Shown here one piece after another: positions 49,438 through 60,177 of a stretch of 64,000 bases of DNA. The notes under the pieces are model-generated. The model was not told the DNA's origin. It ran no database searches and was given only the letters and a program-made list of their open reading frames with translations. How positions within the stretch are numbered: position 1 is the stretch's first letter; each line of letters begins with the position of its first letter. A program made the position numbers and the translations under genes. Source of the DNA: Stentor roeselii (taxonomy: Eukaryota; Ciliophora; Heterotrichea; Heterotrichida; Stentoridae); the NCBI GenBank assembly GCA_006503475.1, contig RSEH01000145.1, positions 57,207 through 121,206 on the forward strand. Direction: 5' to 3'.

Positions 49438-51459
49438 CTATCTCCGGCTAACTCCGCAAATTTTGTCGGCTAAGCAAAAATTTGGATAACTTTTTTTAGT
49501 AAGAGCTAAATTTTTCATTGTTTTAGAATTTTTTTTCTTAATAATAGTCATAAATTCCCTTGATTCGAAATCACCTTTAAGAAAATACTTAGCTGCTGAA
49601 TCATTTATATAGTCTTGTGGTTCCCAAAGTTCATTTTCAGCATCATTTCCAGATTCTCCTCTAATTCCTATTTCTTCAATTTGGTTTTCGGTTAGGTCAC
49701 TATCTAAGTCAGAGAAGTTAATAGTTAAGTTATTCTTAGGGGTAAACCTCGATTTTGATTCAAAAAAATTGTTGCTCGTGTATCTTCTAAGAAAATGAGC
49801 TAGCTCATGAAATAGTGTAAGGAACCATGCAGCAATATATCTTGGAGGAGGGTTTAAAGTAGTTTCTAAGTCATAAATGCTCAAAAAAATACTTAGACTG
49901 TAAGTTGTAAATCCATGCAAACTTGGTGGTAATTGAATAATATATGCATGAGGAAGTGCATGATCAAATATTATTTCAGAAATTTTATTCCTAAGTTGAG
50001 GATCCAGATATTTTGACAAAATTTGTAGGACTTTATGATTCTTCAAGAGTAATGAAAAAATATCCATAATTTCTTTACAAAATATTAGCGCATAGCACCG
50101 TGAAAATCTTAAAAAAAATGATTCTGAACAAAAATAATAATTCCAATCAGTTTTATAGTTTTGAGCAATTAAAGATAGTAAATAATAATTTTGTAAATAA
50201 GGACATAAAAATTTAACAATTTTTAATGCTTTGCAGTAATTTCTAGCAATTTTTCTTTTTTGTTTTAAGATTGAAGAATGAAAATTTTCTCTAAGTATTT
50301 TACTTTCCTTCATATCAGTTAGAAATACCCAAATAAAGTAAATTATTCCATCTGAAATATTTATCTGATCGTTAAAACATTGAGTTTGGAGAAAATTTTG
50401 TTTAGCTATTTTAAAAATCTCTGAATAAGTTTCTAGAATCTTTTCACTTTTTCGTTTAATTTTACTATAAAATATTTCTTTATTTAGTCTATAAGAAAAT
50501 ATATCAGACTGAAGTGTTTGGAGTGCTTTTAATGTTATTTTTAAGCCGTTTATTGAACTCAAATCATCATTTAAATTGAGTGCATCATAAAGCTTAATTT
50601 CATTCAAGTCTAAGCAAGCATACAATGTTTGTAAATCTAAGTTATTAGTAGAAATCAATGAAATTATTTCTATTAATTTAAGATTTTTTGTTTGCTTAAA
50701 TAGTTGGCAACATTTAATGTTTTTATAGTGAATATCAAGATTATTTTCAGAAATCAATGGAAAATTTATAGTGTTTATTTCATATAGAAACATTATTATT
50801 TGCTTAAGAGAGTGAAAATCTGTATTTTCGGCTAGTTTTATTTTCGATTCATCATATTTAACTGAATTTCTACACATTTTGTAAAACAAAGAAGAAATAA
50901 AATTGCTTTTGGTTAGTTTAATATTTTTAAACAAAGTTTTGAATTTTTTTTCTGTATTAAAAGTGTCTGCAAGAAAAGAATCTCCTAAAATTAAATCAAA
51001 GTCATCAACAAAAATAGTCTCTGGACTTAAAAGCAAGTAATAGATATCATTTGAGTAAAGTTTATAAACAAGTTTTGTAAGACTCGAAATAATTATCATT
51101 TTATTTTCTGTGTTCTCATTTATCATATCAGAAAGTCTTAATGGATAACTTTTAAATACCAAAAAGTATGAAGAAAAGGTTTCTTCATCAATAAAGAAGT
51201 AGCCCAAAGCATTGTCCCTAATATTAAGGCCTCTTAATTTAGAAATAATACTAATTTCCCTTTCAGCCAAAGCCCTAATATTTTTGGTCTTAGATGTGAA
51301 TTTTCTTATATAACAAATTTCTTGTAATCCTATTTTTCCTTGAAAATATTCTAGAGTATCATTATCAAAGTTCATTTCCTGGTATTTTTCAAGTATATCT
51401 ATGTGAAGAGGTGGATTTTCCCAAAACAAAAGGTTTTGATGATTTTGTTCTTTTTCCAT
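49438..51459 (-). CDS. Pseudokinase-like / HExxH metallopeptidase-like fusion
   Basis: 673 aa. Residues 20-250 resemble a degraded protein kinase fold: a CYIRKF strand in the VAIK position, REISIISKLRG as helix C, and LLLSPETIFVDDFDLILGDS in place of the HRD-loop and DFG segment. The catalytic Asp of HRD is lost and DFG is GDS. A helical linker follows. From about 500, YIIQLPPSLHGFTTYSLSI leads to HELAH at 549-553 inside a hydrophobic helix, the zinc-binding signature of zincins. Glu residues in GESGNDAENELWE (about 600-612) could give the third ligand. Not recognised as a named family; a kinase-like module controlling a protease-like domain is inference. Isolated gene, strongly AT-rich. Confidence 0.7.
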   Translation of the reverse strand: MEKEQNHQNLLFWENPPLHIDILEKYQEMNFDNDTLEYFQGKIGLQEICYIRKFTSKTKNIRALAEREISIISKLRGLNIRDNALGYFFIDEETFSSYFLVFKSYPLRLSDMINENTENKMIIISSLTKLVYKLYSNDIYYLLLSPETIFVDDFDLILGDSFLADTFNTEKKFKTLFKNIKLTKSNFISSLFYKMCRNSVKYDESKIKLAENTDFHSLKQIIMFLYEINTINFPLISENNLDIHYKNIKCCQLFKQTKNLKLIEIISLISTNNLDLQTLYACLDLNEIKLYDALNLNDDLSSINGLKITLKALQTLQSDIFSYRLNKEIFYSKIKRKSEKILETYSEIFKIAKQNFLQTQCFNDQINISDGIIYFIWVFLTDMKESKILRENFHSSILKQKRKIARNYCKALKIVKFLCPYLQNYYLLSLIAQNYKTDWNYYFCSESFFLRFSRCYALIFCKEIMDIFSLLLKNHKVLQILSKYLDPQLRNKISEIIFDHALPHAYIIQLPPSLHGFTTYSLSIFLSIYDLETTLNPPPRYIAAWFLTLFHELAHFLRRYTSNNFFESKSRFTPKNNLTINFSDLDSDLTENQIEEIGIRGESGNDAENELWEPQDYINDSAAKYFLKGDFESREFMTIIKKKNSKTMKNLALTKKSYPNFCLADKICGVSRR

Positions 51460-51553
51460 TTAAATATTATAGTTGTTTGGATAAAATAGCTCATATCGTG
51501 ATTGGGCTATGTTTATGTTTTTTAAACTTATATTAAAAAATATTGAAACCTAA

Positions 51554-52110
51554 CACTTAGAAAATAATTCTCTCCAAAAGACTCATGAAAAAACCCATCA
51601 AGATCTCGAAGAAACCAGCAAAAAACTCTTCAAAATCAAAGAAAATCTTGAAATTCTAGAAACAAAATCCCGTTCTTTACAAGGAGATGTAAATTCCTTG
51701 ACACGAGACAAGAAACAATCCTCACTTCTTCTAAAAACTTTGAAAACGATTCAGTAAAGCTTCATAAAATCATTTCAAGTCAATCAAAAGACCTTTCAGA
51801 TAAAATCAGTTCTTCAAAGTCACTGAAAGAAGTCATTTCGAAGCTTGAACTTCAGCTCAATGCGAAAGAAATCGAAAACAACAAGCTTCAGTCCCAGCTT
51901 CTAATCGAGAAGTTAAACTACAAGAACTCAGTCGAAGACAACAATAATCTTATCAAGAGGATTCAAGACATGAAAGAAAAGCGAGACAAAGTAAAGCACC
52001 TCGAAGAAACTCTTGCAAGAAAAGGATAAAATCTTCAAGATCGTGAAAAATTCTGTTAAAGTCTTTAGAAAGAGTTGAAAACGCTTTAAACTCACTTGAA
52101 AGAAACTTGG
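51554..52110 (+). pseudogene. Relic of a coiled-coil protein gene
   Basis: Plus-strand frame one reads HEKTHQDLEETSKKLFKIKE to about 51715, then shifts frame and continues as SKSLKEVISKLELQLNAKE and NNNLIKRIQDMKEKRDKVKH until a TAA near 52027. Strong heptad character; no intact start and at least one frameshift of a size (2 mod 3) that 15-16-nt introns cannot repair. Better GC content than the flanks suggests former coding function. Confidence 0.65.
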
Positions 52111-53400
52111 CTTGCCAATAGTCGCGGAGTGGGTTTTAATTTGGAGTGAAATGATTGACGGGAATGGAAGTATTGAAGAACTTTTTGGATAAGGACTAGA
52201 GAATTGTGAAGAATTATTGAACTTTTTATTACTGGATAGAATTTTTTCGAGGCTTGATATCGTCTTATGTGTTTTTGGATCAAAATCGCTCTTTTTGTTG
52301 CTGGATGAATGAAAAAATTGATAAGACTCGATGAAGGACGAAGTTTGAATTTATCTAAAATAATGAATTTTTCTGCTTTTTAAATGAAAGTCGAGATTTG
52401 GATGAGAGTAGTTTTAAATAAAACTGCAATTTTTTTTCTTTTGATTTCAAGATTTTTAAATGTTTCAGCTGTTTTCTTGATTGATGACAACGGAAAAGTC
52501 TTTAGATTTTTCTGGAGAATTTATGTAAAAATTGCAGATGTTGTTTTAAGTGCTTTTGAATGAAACTTGCTGAGTTTTTTTAGTTTCCATCGTTTTTTCC
52601 GGTGAGTTTGGACTAGGATGACTGAGTGATTGAATTTTTTTTCATGGTTCACGCAAATTTTCGCAAGTTTTAGTCGAAAGACTTTTTGGATGCTGAGGAC
52701 CAATCGTTTACTTTAACTTTCTTGAACTCCTTCGCTGGTAAAGTCCTTTCAAGTGAGGCTGGACATATTTTATGACTTTCAACTTTTTTATCTCTTTCGC
52801 CCTTTACAAGCGATAACTATTCTAAAGAAACTTTGCATTTTAATGCAAGAAACAAGGCGAATTCTAATCTTTTTTAATTCAAAAGCTCGTTTTCTCCTAA
52901 AGACCTTCTGAATTACAAGTGAAACTCGAGTTTCCTTCATTTTCCGAAGTCTTTCCTCGTTAAAAACCCTCTCAAAACCTTCAAAATAATCAAAGCCGAA
53001 TCGCTTAAAACAAGTTTCCCTAAAAAATTTTCCCTTTTAACATTTATCTTCTCGCCAACAATTTCAAGTGCAGCAACAGGAAGATTTTCCAAGTCAAAAA
53101 CAGGAGAATCTTCAGTTTTACACCCACTTATTTTCATTACTTTTGATTTTTTAAGAGTTTTTAAGTCACTCTTATAAACCCGGTGCTTTTTTATCTTCAA
53201 AGACGATGTCCAAGATTCCAGTTCCCATTCCAAAGAGCATCTGATTGAGCCACTCAGTTCTTTGACTGCAAGGAGGACTCATATTGACTTCCAAGAGCCA
53301 AGTACAGAGCTTTTTATCTAAAATGATGTCGAATTCATAAAGTTCAAAGTACTCAGCCTTGCCTCAACTGAGTCCTTCACAGACAGCAAATTTTTAAGTA
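52092..53400 (-). pseudogene. Relic of a tubulin-tyrosine-ligase-like (TTLL) gene with IQ motifs
   Basis: Around 53354-53270 the minus strand reads YFELYEFDIILDKK then WLLEVNMSP, a clear match to the TTLL signature FELxGFDIxLD...PWLLEVNxSP. Downstream the frame shifts and meets many stops, with IQ-motif-like units in several frames: IQKVFRRKRAFELKK, IQKVFRLKLAKI, IQKHIRRYQASKK and IQKVLQYFHSRQ. TTLL enzymes glutamylate or glycylate tubulin in cilia; IQ motifs bind calmodulin. No set of micro-introns restores the frame, and the 5' half upstream of the signature is unrecognisable. Confidence 0.7.
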
Positions 53401-53687
53401 AAATCTTTCAAGTGGCTTGGTCTCTTCAAGTTTCACCTGATAAAAAAATGAACTCCTGGGTAGCGTCAGTCTTGGGATGGAGTCAGCAGCTAAAGATGTT
53501 TTTCGAGCTGAATTTAAAATTCTGGTACTTGAAGATATTTTTTAGATTGTTTCAGGACTCAAGAATTTAAAGGCCTGATTATTATTCTTTACTCTATCAT
53601 CAAAATTTTTCTTCACTTTAATTGAAATCTTGAAAATCTCGAAAATTTTGAAATCTTGAAATCTTGAATATCTTGAATATCTTTATA

Positions 53688-54125
53688 ATGGAAAGTGAGA
53701 GAGTACTTTTGGATAGGAAAAGTAAGAAGCATGTCGCTTTTGCAGTGTTAGAGACGATTAAACAGCCTTCAGATGAACAAAAAACAGCTCCATACTCAGA
53801 AGGTCGTGAAAAAATTGGTGGGTAATTGATATTTAGATGTTTTGAATACTCGAAAACCACTGAACTACTTAGAGAGGTCTTTGAGGAGTTGAATATATAT
53901 ACGACTCACAAGCCACTTCTAGAGAGTGTCACAAAGATATTTTTAGATTGCGGCTTTCACACGGTAATATTTTTGTTGAAAAACTACAAGTTTTTCAAAA
54001 GTTGGGAATTTATAGAGAAGATAATCATGAATGCTGGGCCAGGCAGGGAATTGATTCACAACTTATTAGTAGAAAAACTTACAAAGATCAACGAAGAGTA
54101 TCTCAAAAGAAAGAAGAAAAGATAG
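53688..54125 (+). CDS. Small helical protein, intron-containing gene
   Basis: 140 aa after removing the intron at 53822-53836 (exons 53688-53821 and 53837-54125, 423 nt with TAG stop). Without splicing the ORF ends in TAA after 45 codons; splicing yields EGREKIGGCFEYSKTTELLREVF-type continuous sequence. Exon 1 begins MESERVLLDRKSKKHVAF. Exon 2 is helical with FLDCGFHTVIFLLKNYKFF and ends in a basic KRKKKR tail. Family not recognised; no signal or membrane segment certain. It sits next to decayed genes, but the frame is undamaged and the intron is canonical, so it is probably live. Confidence 0.65.
53822..53836 (+). other. 15-nt spliceosomal intron in the 140-aa gene
   Basis: Sequence GTAATTGATATTTAG. 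GTA start, AG end, A at position 10. Removal joins two open frames. Confidence 0.75.
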
Positions 54126-54319
54126 ATATTTTAGGTTATAAATAATCATGGCATGAAGATCGGAATGTCGAATCAGTAAGTGATTCAAATGACTGGGATA
54201 CTCTTATAAGCTATAATATTTTATCAAACTAAAAGTCTTTAATTATTAAAAAAAGTTAAAAAGGATTAGCCACTATAAAATTTTTAACAACTTTTCTGGA
54301 AATATTACAAAATAGCTGA

Positions 54320-55080
54320 TACACTTGGCATATGAATTAAAAAGTATCATCAATGATATTTTCAAGAGAATGAAACATCTTGAACAGGAAGCGAAATTGA
54401 GAGGTAACTGATAAAAAATGAACCTAATAGATTTATGATTTAGAGGTAATCTTAGTATACCTATGTCGGAAAGAAATCGATGATTTTGTGAAATATCAGG
54501 AGACTGACCAATAAAATAATATTCTGAGATAATAGTAGAGTTTGTGATATGAAGAGATATGCAGGAAAAGTTCTTTGATTAAAATTCGATACTAGTACAG
54601 AAAAATTTATATATAAAATATCAAGATTTAACTTATACAAGATAATAGACTCGAGCTTTCTTTAATATGGAGGTAGCCTGAGAGAATGATATGGTTTATA
54701 AATTAATGTTACTGTTCAAGAGAAAATTATTATGAAGGAGATTTCCTCAATTACATGCTATTTTTTTGCAAAGGCTTGGAATCAGAGTTAATATATAAGA
54801 AAAAATTATTTAAGAGGTAGATTAATAAATGACTATTGTGGAGTTTCAATCATTCATAAATCCTCTGAGAGAAAACTTCGCAGTTCCATTTTTAAACAAT
54901 CGTCAGATCTGCGATTAAATATAGTAGTTTAAGGTCCTGATAAAAATTTAACTTGATATGAAGATGGTCTAAAAAAATTAACAAAAACTTGCATAAACCC
55001 TGACTTCGAAGAGAATAAAGAATTCAAATTTTTGTTCTTTAAGTATCATCATCCATGAAAAGTATTCAACAACCATTAAA
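54320..55080 (+). pseudogene. Relic of a protein kinase gene
   Basis: One frame reads ENYYEGDFLNYMLFFCKGLE then ELIYKKKLF (about 54725-54810), like the hinge and helix E of kinases (EYYEGGDLLNxxxKGLxE). Another frame (about 54894-55055) reads SSDLRLNIVV, TAA, GPDKNLT, TGA, YEDGLKKLTK, resembling HRDLKxxNIVV...DFG. Stops and frame changes make it inactive. Boundaries are approximate. Confidence 0.42.
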
Positions 55081-55499
55081 TTCTTTTAGTAATTTAAAAA
55101 AACTTAAAATGAACTACCTCTCAAGTAGGGCTAATTCTATGAATCAATAAAGAATAAATCCATAGCCACTCTTATGATCATCAAAATTTATCATATTCTT
55201 CATTTAATTTTTTCATTATATTTGTTTAGGTTCTTTTATATTGTATTCAGCTATTAATAAAAAATTTATTTAATATATGTTATTGCTCTAAATTTTTCCT
55301 TATTAATTTTCCAATCAATTTATATTTAAAATTCATAAAATTGTTCGATAATATCAGATTTGATTATGGATTAGTTTATTGTAGTTTGGAAGAGTTTTTT
55401 GTAAGTTTCTTGATGAGCATATCGAATTTAAAACAATTTCGATTAATAAATTTTCAGGTATTGTTATGATGTTTTCTGGATTGATATACAAAGAGGTAG

Positions 55500-55930
55500 A
55501 AGGCTTGTAGAGACTGTTGTGTTTTGGTTCCCAGTCCTCTAAACCACAATGTTGACTACTCAGGAAGACCCATAAAAGAGCTAACTCAATTAACGATTAT
55601 CTTCAGTACATCTGATTTTCCATCTTCTCGTTGAAATTTGTATAGCCACTCTTCGGCTGCTCGAACTTCAAAGTCCCGACAATATTTTTCAATATCACCT
55701 CAATTTCAGAGATATTGAAAAACATAATCTCAGTCATGATCTTCTTTTTTATCAAGTTGTTTTCTCCGTTCGTCTGCGAATTGTCAACAAAATCGAGTTA
55801 TCATGAGAACCTGGCGGGAGAAGAATCAGGTCTGCCGAGGCTTTTCTTTTTTATTAAGCTTGACAAGGTGGCCTATGATGAGGTTCTACTAGATTCATCA
55901 TTTCTGAATCATTTTAGGTCAACCTCCTGA
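55500..55930 (-). pseudogene. Coding-like relic, family unknown
   Basis: GC content rises here. On the minus strand one frame reads YCRDFEVRAAEEWLYKFQRE then DGKSDVLKIIVN before a stop, and an upstream frame reads ADLILLPPGSHDNSILLTIRR. The plus-strand 71-codon ORF here looks like its shadow. Not recognised. Confidence 0.35.
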
Positions 55931-58215
55931 TAAATAGTCCACAGCTACTGTTAGCAAATTAAGTCGAATTCAAATACTAAGAGAATTATCTTTTTCAATT
56001 TACTACCTGATCTAATTATAAATGTACTCATCATTCAGCTGAAGTTGAGGTGTGTGATGGACAATCTGCACATTGACTGAAGATAAGAAACAACACATAA
56101 GTTTGCTTACTATTTTTTAATACTCATATAATTTTTACTGCTTATTTTATTTATCGGGTGCCTGCTGACCCAATCGGAGATAGATCAAGAGAATTATATT
56201 ATTTTAAAAAATATCTTTTACATAAATTGTTTTTAACAAGTTCTATTTCAATTTTCTTTAACTGGTAAAAGCTTTGATATCTTGCGTGATTCGCATAATT
56301 ACTTAAAGCATTTTTCTCTACATGAAACAGATATTTCATGAAAACTTCATTATTTTAAAGAAGAATATTCAAATAGAAATTATTGAGATTCATATTGAGT
56401 CTAATAGTTTAAATACTAAAATAAGAAAGAATATAGATAAAATGTTATCTTTCTTTAAAAATATTGGAAAGTGAATTTTTCTAGCACTTCTCTGAGCATA
56501 AAGAATTTACAATAAGACAATTTATTCTAAATTATTTAAGGCATAGTTACTCTTGACAACCTTTCTGCTCTCGAACAATCGCATATGAAGTTCTCTAAAT
56601 TTTCTGAACTATTTTATGTTGCTAGCGATAATTTAAGGTTAAATTTGAATCAACCATTTGAAATAATCACCAGTTTTTCTATAATTAGAAGCCACACATA
56701 TGAAAATATCATTAACTTGGACTTTTGCTAATTATTTTAAATATAATCCATTAGAAGTTAAATTAACTAATTCTTCTCTAATACTAAATAATATGATTTC
56801 ATAACTGCTTATTACAGAACTTTTGATGGATAAAGTTACGAATGAAAATAAAGTTCTTAATAGAAAAGCTTGATTTAGATTTATTCAGAAATTTTGAGAA
56901 TTTAGTAAGTGAAGCTCAACCTTAATGATGGATAAATACTGTGTTGAGGAATTATATCATTGTAATTACTATTTTCATTTTTAGAATTATAAAAATGAAT
57001 GGAAAGAGTGTCTTTATTGGAATAGGAGAAAGAACTAGATCAATGTTGATTTGGATGCTGGTCATTTCGCTAAATTAAAACCGTTTATGCCTTGAAGATG
57101 ATTGATTTCTAATGGCCTAAGTTTTAATATACATGAAATTTAAACTCTATGCCTAAGAAACTTTAAAATAAAGTTTGAACTTTTATTCAGAAATCTAATC
57201 TTTATTTTTTTTAGAAGGAGTTGAAATTCTTTAATTTTTATATTATTATGAAGAGTTTATTCATGTTTATCATTTATTGATGAATTTTATCGGTTTTTTT
57301 ATTGTGAGAATATGAATTAAATATCTTTTTGATTAATTTTAAGTAATTTAATTGAAAGATATGAGGTTTACTTAGCTTGATATTACCTGAACTGAATTAT
57401 ATTAATTTAATGGTTATTTATATCCTAAGAATATTCGCTGTAAATATTCACAGTTTAGCTGTTCAATACTGAGGATTCAGTTTTATAAATGCATTCACCT
57501 AATAATAGGAATTAATTTTAAGTAAAAATGTCCAAATAATTGTAAATTTATTTGCTTGATTATAGATAATCTATCTGCAATATACTCAAATATTCCTTAT
57601 AGATGATCTAATGTCATATATTATCAAATTAATCAATTATTTAGGTTTTTTGTAGTTTTCTGTGATGAATCTTAAAATTGATTAATTTAGATAGATTAAC
57701 TTTCATCTAATTTAAAGTATAAAGCAACTTAGGGATGATTTTTCATTAAAATGTATTCTAAAAAGTTTTATTGATAATAAATTACAAGTTAAAATTGTTG
57801 TCTCAGTTACTTATGTAAATATTATTGTGATTATTCACTTAATAATGTCTAATTCAAACTTATACCAAATGAAATATAAGAATCATTTGTTAATAAATTG
57901 AATAGCGTTATTTTAATGTAAGCACTATAAATTATGAAATAAAAATCTAATAACTGACTTTCAGTTAAATTATAGAATATAGATGTTTTATTTTTATCAA
58001 CTTAATTACTTTTATGTGTTTCTATTATGACTCAAACATTTTAAAATACTTTCAAACAATTAAATCTGCTCAAAATTTGGTATAAATTTGAATTTCAATG
58101 TAGTTTGGATTAAAAGCATAATATGTAAACTATGTTTTATGCTCAAGAGTATACTTTTGGAAATTCTAAAATAAAAGAATCATTTATGAAATTGTTTATT
58201 CTAAATAAATTACTC

Positions 58216-60177
58216 TTAGTTAAGAACCCCTTGTCTAAAATTAAGTGATGATAAAATCACACTTTCAACACTCAAACAATATTCTCGTTTTTTGTTCATG
58301 AAGTATTTTAGTTCTTTCAAACTTTCTAATTTTATTTCCTTCTCTTTTCTCTTAATATTCATTATAATAAAGCCTGAATCCTCATTTTTTAAAAGAATAT
58401 AATCCTCAGATCTGCACCAAAACATTTGATAACTATAAAAGTTACTGATTTTTCTGATACTTTTAAAGTTAATTGAAACATATACCTCATTAACCCAATC
58501 CACAAAAACAAAAATCTTCTCTCGAAACTTTCCAACCTTTATTCTTTGATTGTGAGTCAATAAAATCTTTGAATTTCTTAAATCTTGAACAAATGATTTA
58601 TTTTGATTCGAGTAACTTATCACTTCCCAGGTTTTTGTTGCTCTTACAAATTGAATCGGACAAACTCCAAAGAAATACTTTTTCTTAATTTCCAAAAAAG
58701 GAGTATCAACACAATAAATAAACCCATTCCATGTTCCACACAAAATAAAACAACTTGAAAACACTAAATGAGTTACTTCACTTTCAAAAGACCTGCAACA
58801 AATATCAGAGTTCGAAACAAGACAAAACAAATAAACTCTTTCAAGCCCATAAACAATCATCTTGAGTTTGATTGAAACAGATAAAATCAAACAATTGAAT
58901 TTTTTGATGGTTGTTGTTTTGATTACTTTTTGAGATGAAAGATCGAAATATTCAATCTGACTTTCATTACCACTTGAATAAAGTTGATTTTTGATTAGTA
59001 TTACACATGAGACTTGTTGTTCGAAATGATGAAGCTCTGTAAGAAGTGAAAATGATGATAAACTCCACACTTTTACAGTTTGATCATCCGATCCTGAAAC
59101 GAATTTTCCAGTTTTTAAGCAGTATTCTAATGTTGTGACACAATCTGAATGGGCTTTGAAAGTTTTGAAGAGTTTAAATTGTTTTAAAATTTGAATAAAT
59201 CCATCTTCATGGCCAGTCAATATAATATCAGTTTCTTCTATAAAACTGCTGCACCACAGTTCTTGCTTGTATTGTTTTTCGAATAAAGGATTCTTTTGAG
59301 GTAGTTTGAATTTTTGAATAAATCCTTCAAAGGTTGAGCAGACTAAAAAACTATCATTTTTCATGAATCTTATAAACATAACATAAGGATTTGCAAAAAG
59401 TTGTAACACAAGCATTTTCTTTTGAAGGCTCCATATTCCAATATATCCTTTTTCTGATCCACTGACAAAATATTTAGAGAATTTCAAAACCTTCAAAGAC
59501 AATATTTTTCCATGAAATGTTTGAAAGCATGTTTTGAGTTTTTTTGTTTTGAGGTTGAATAAACATATTTTTGAATCATGAGAGCCAGTTATGCAATTCT
59601 TTGATTTTGTATCGATTGAGTTGATATTTGATTCATGACAAGAAAAAGCTGCTATTTGAGACAGACTCTCAAGGCTGAAAAAGCGAACAGTTCCGTCGAA
59701 GCCACCGGAAACCAGAATTTTTAAATTTTCTTCTATGGACATTGATCTGATTGTAGACAAATGAGATTTTTTAAATAGATTAAAACCTTTATGAATTTGA
59801 TGTTTTAGGTATTTGAAGTTATTTATGAGTTTGATAGTATGAGTGTTATAGAATAGTTTGATATTTTTATAAATTTCTGAATGCTTTGAGTTTTGATATT
59901 TTATAAGTAAATTTAGGTAAATTTGTTTGAGTTTTATAAGTGCACAGTTTTGAATATTTCGAGTTATGTTTTGATTTATTTGTGTTAGTTGATTTCTTGA
60001 TGACTTTATAAATTTGATTCTTTGTTCAATTTGAGTGATTTGATTCAGTGGTTTTTTAATTTTCACTCGAGTAACAATATGATATAGTGGCATAAGTAGA
60101 TGAGATTTTAATTCTATAGGGCTTATAGTATTTGTTTGACAAACACATTTATATTCCTTTTTTTCCGGCGTCATCAT
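58216..60177 (-). CDS. WD40-repeat protein
   Basis: 653 aa. A Lys/Asn-rich helical N-terminus (1-140) starts with MMTPEKKEYKCVC. WD40 blades run from about 145 to 420: LVSGGFDGTVRFFSLE, CITGSHDSKICLFNLK, YFVSGSEKGYIGIWSL, TGHEDGFIQILK and KFVSGSDDQTVKVWSL. A second, weaker propeller-like half follows. Start is the first of two adjacent ATGs (60177, 60174). No partner domain, so scaffold function is assumed. AT-rich like the other right-half genes. Its N-terminus is unlike that of the WD40 pseudogene at 30065. Confidence 0.75.
   Translation of the reverse strand: MMTPEKKEYKCVCQTNTISPIELKSHLLMPLYHIVTRVKIKKPLNQITQIEQRIKFIKSSRNQLTQINQNITRNIQNCALIKLKQIYLNLLIKYQNSKHSEIYKNIKLFYNTHTIKLINNFKYLKHQIHKGFNLFKKSHLSTIRSMSIEENLKILVSGGFDGTVRFFSLESLSQIAAFSCHESNINSIDTKSKNCITGSHDSKICLFNLKTKKLKTCFQTFHGKILSLKVLKFSKYFVSGSEKGYIGIWSLQKKMLVLQLFANPYVMFIRFMKNDSFLVCSTFEGFIQKFKLPQKNPLFEKQYKQELWCSSFIEETDIILTGHEDGFIQILKQFKLFKTFKAHSDCVTTLEYCLKTGKFVSGSDDQTVKVWSLSSFSLLTELHHFEQQVSCVILIKNQLYSSGNESQIEYFDLSSQKVIKTTTIKKFNCLILSVSIKLKMIVYGLERVYLFCLVSNSDICCRSFESEVTHLVFSSCFILCGTWNGFIYCVDTPFLEIKKKYFFGVCPIQFVRATKTWEVISYSNQNKSFVQDLRNSKILLTHNQRIKVGKFREKIFVFVDWVNEVYVSINFKSIRKISNFYSYQMFWCRSEDYILLKNEDSGFIIMNIKRKEKEIKLESLKELKYFMNKKREYCLSVESVILSSLNFRQGVLN

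Larger units (their letters stand above)
51460..53687. other. Region of two opposed decayed genes
   Basis: Holds the plus-strand coiled-coil relic and the minus-strand TTLL/IQ relic, listed separately, and no intact ORF. The last 200 bp are the 5' flank of the intron-containing 140-aa gene. Confidence 0.6.
54126..58215. other. 4.1-kb gene desert with relics
   Basis: Contains the kinase relic (about 54320-55080) and a minus-strand coding-like relic (about 55500-55930), listed separately. From about 56000 to 58215 the sequence is extremely AT-rich, with stops in all frames and nothing recognisable. Confidence 0.5.

Noticed and set aside
55715-55930. Plus-strand 71-codon ORF
   Set aside because: Looks like the shadow of a minus-strand relic with better coding character.
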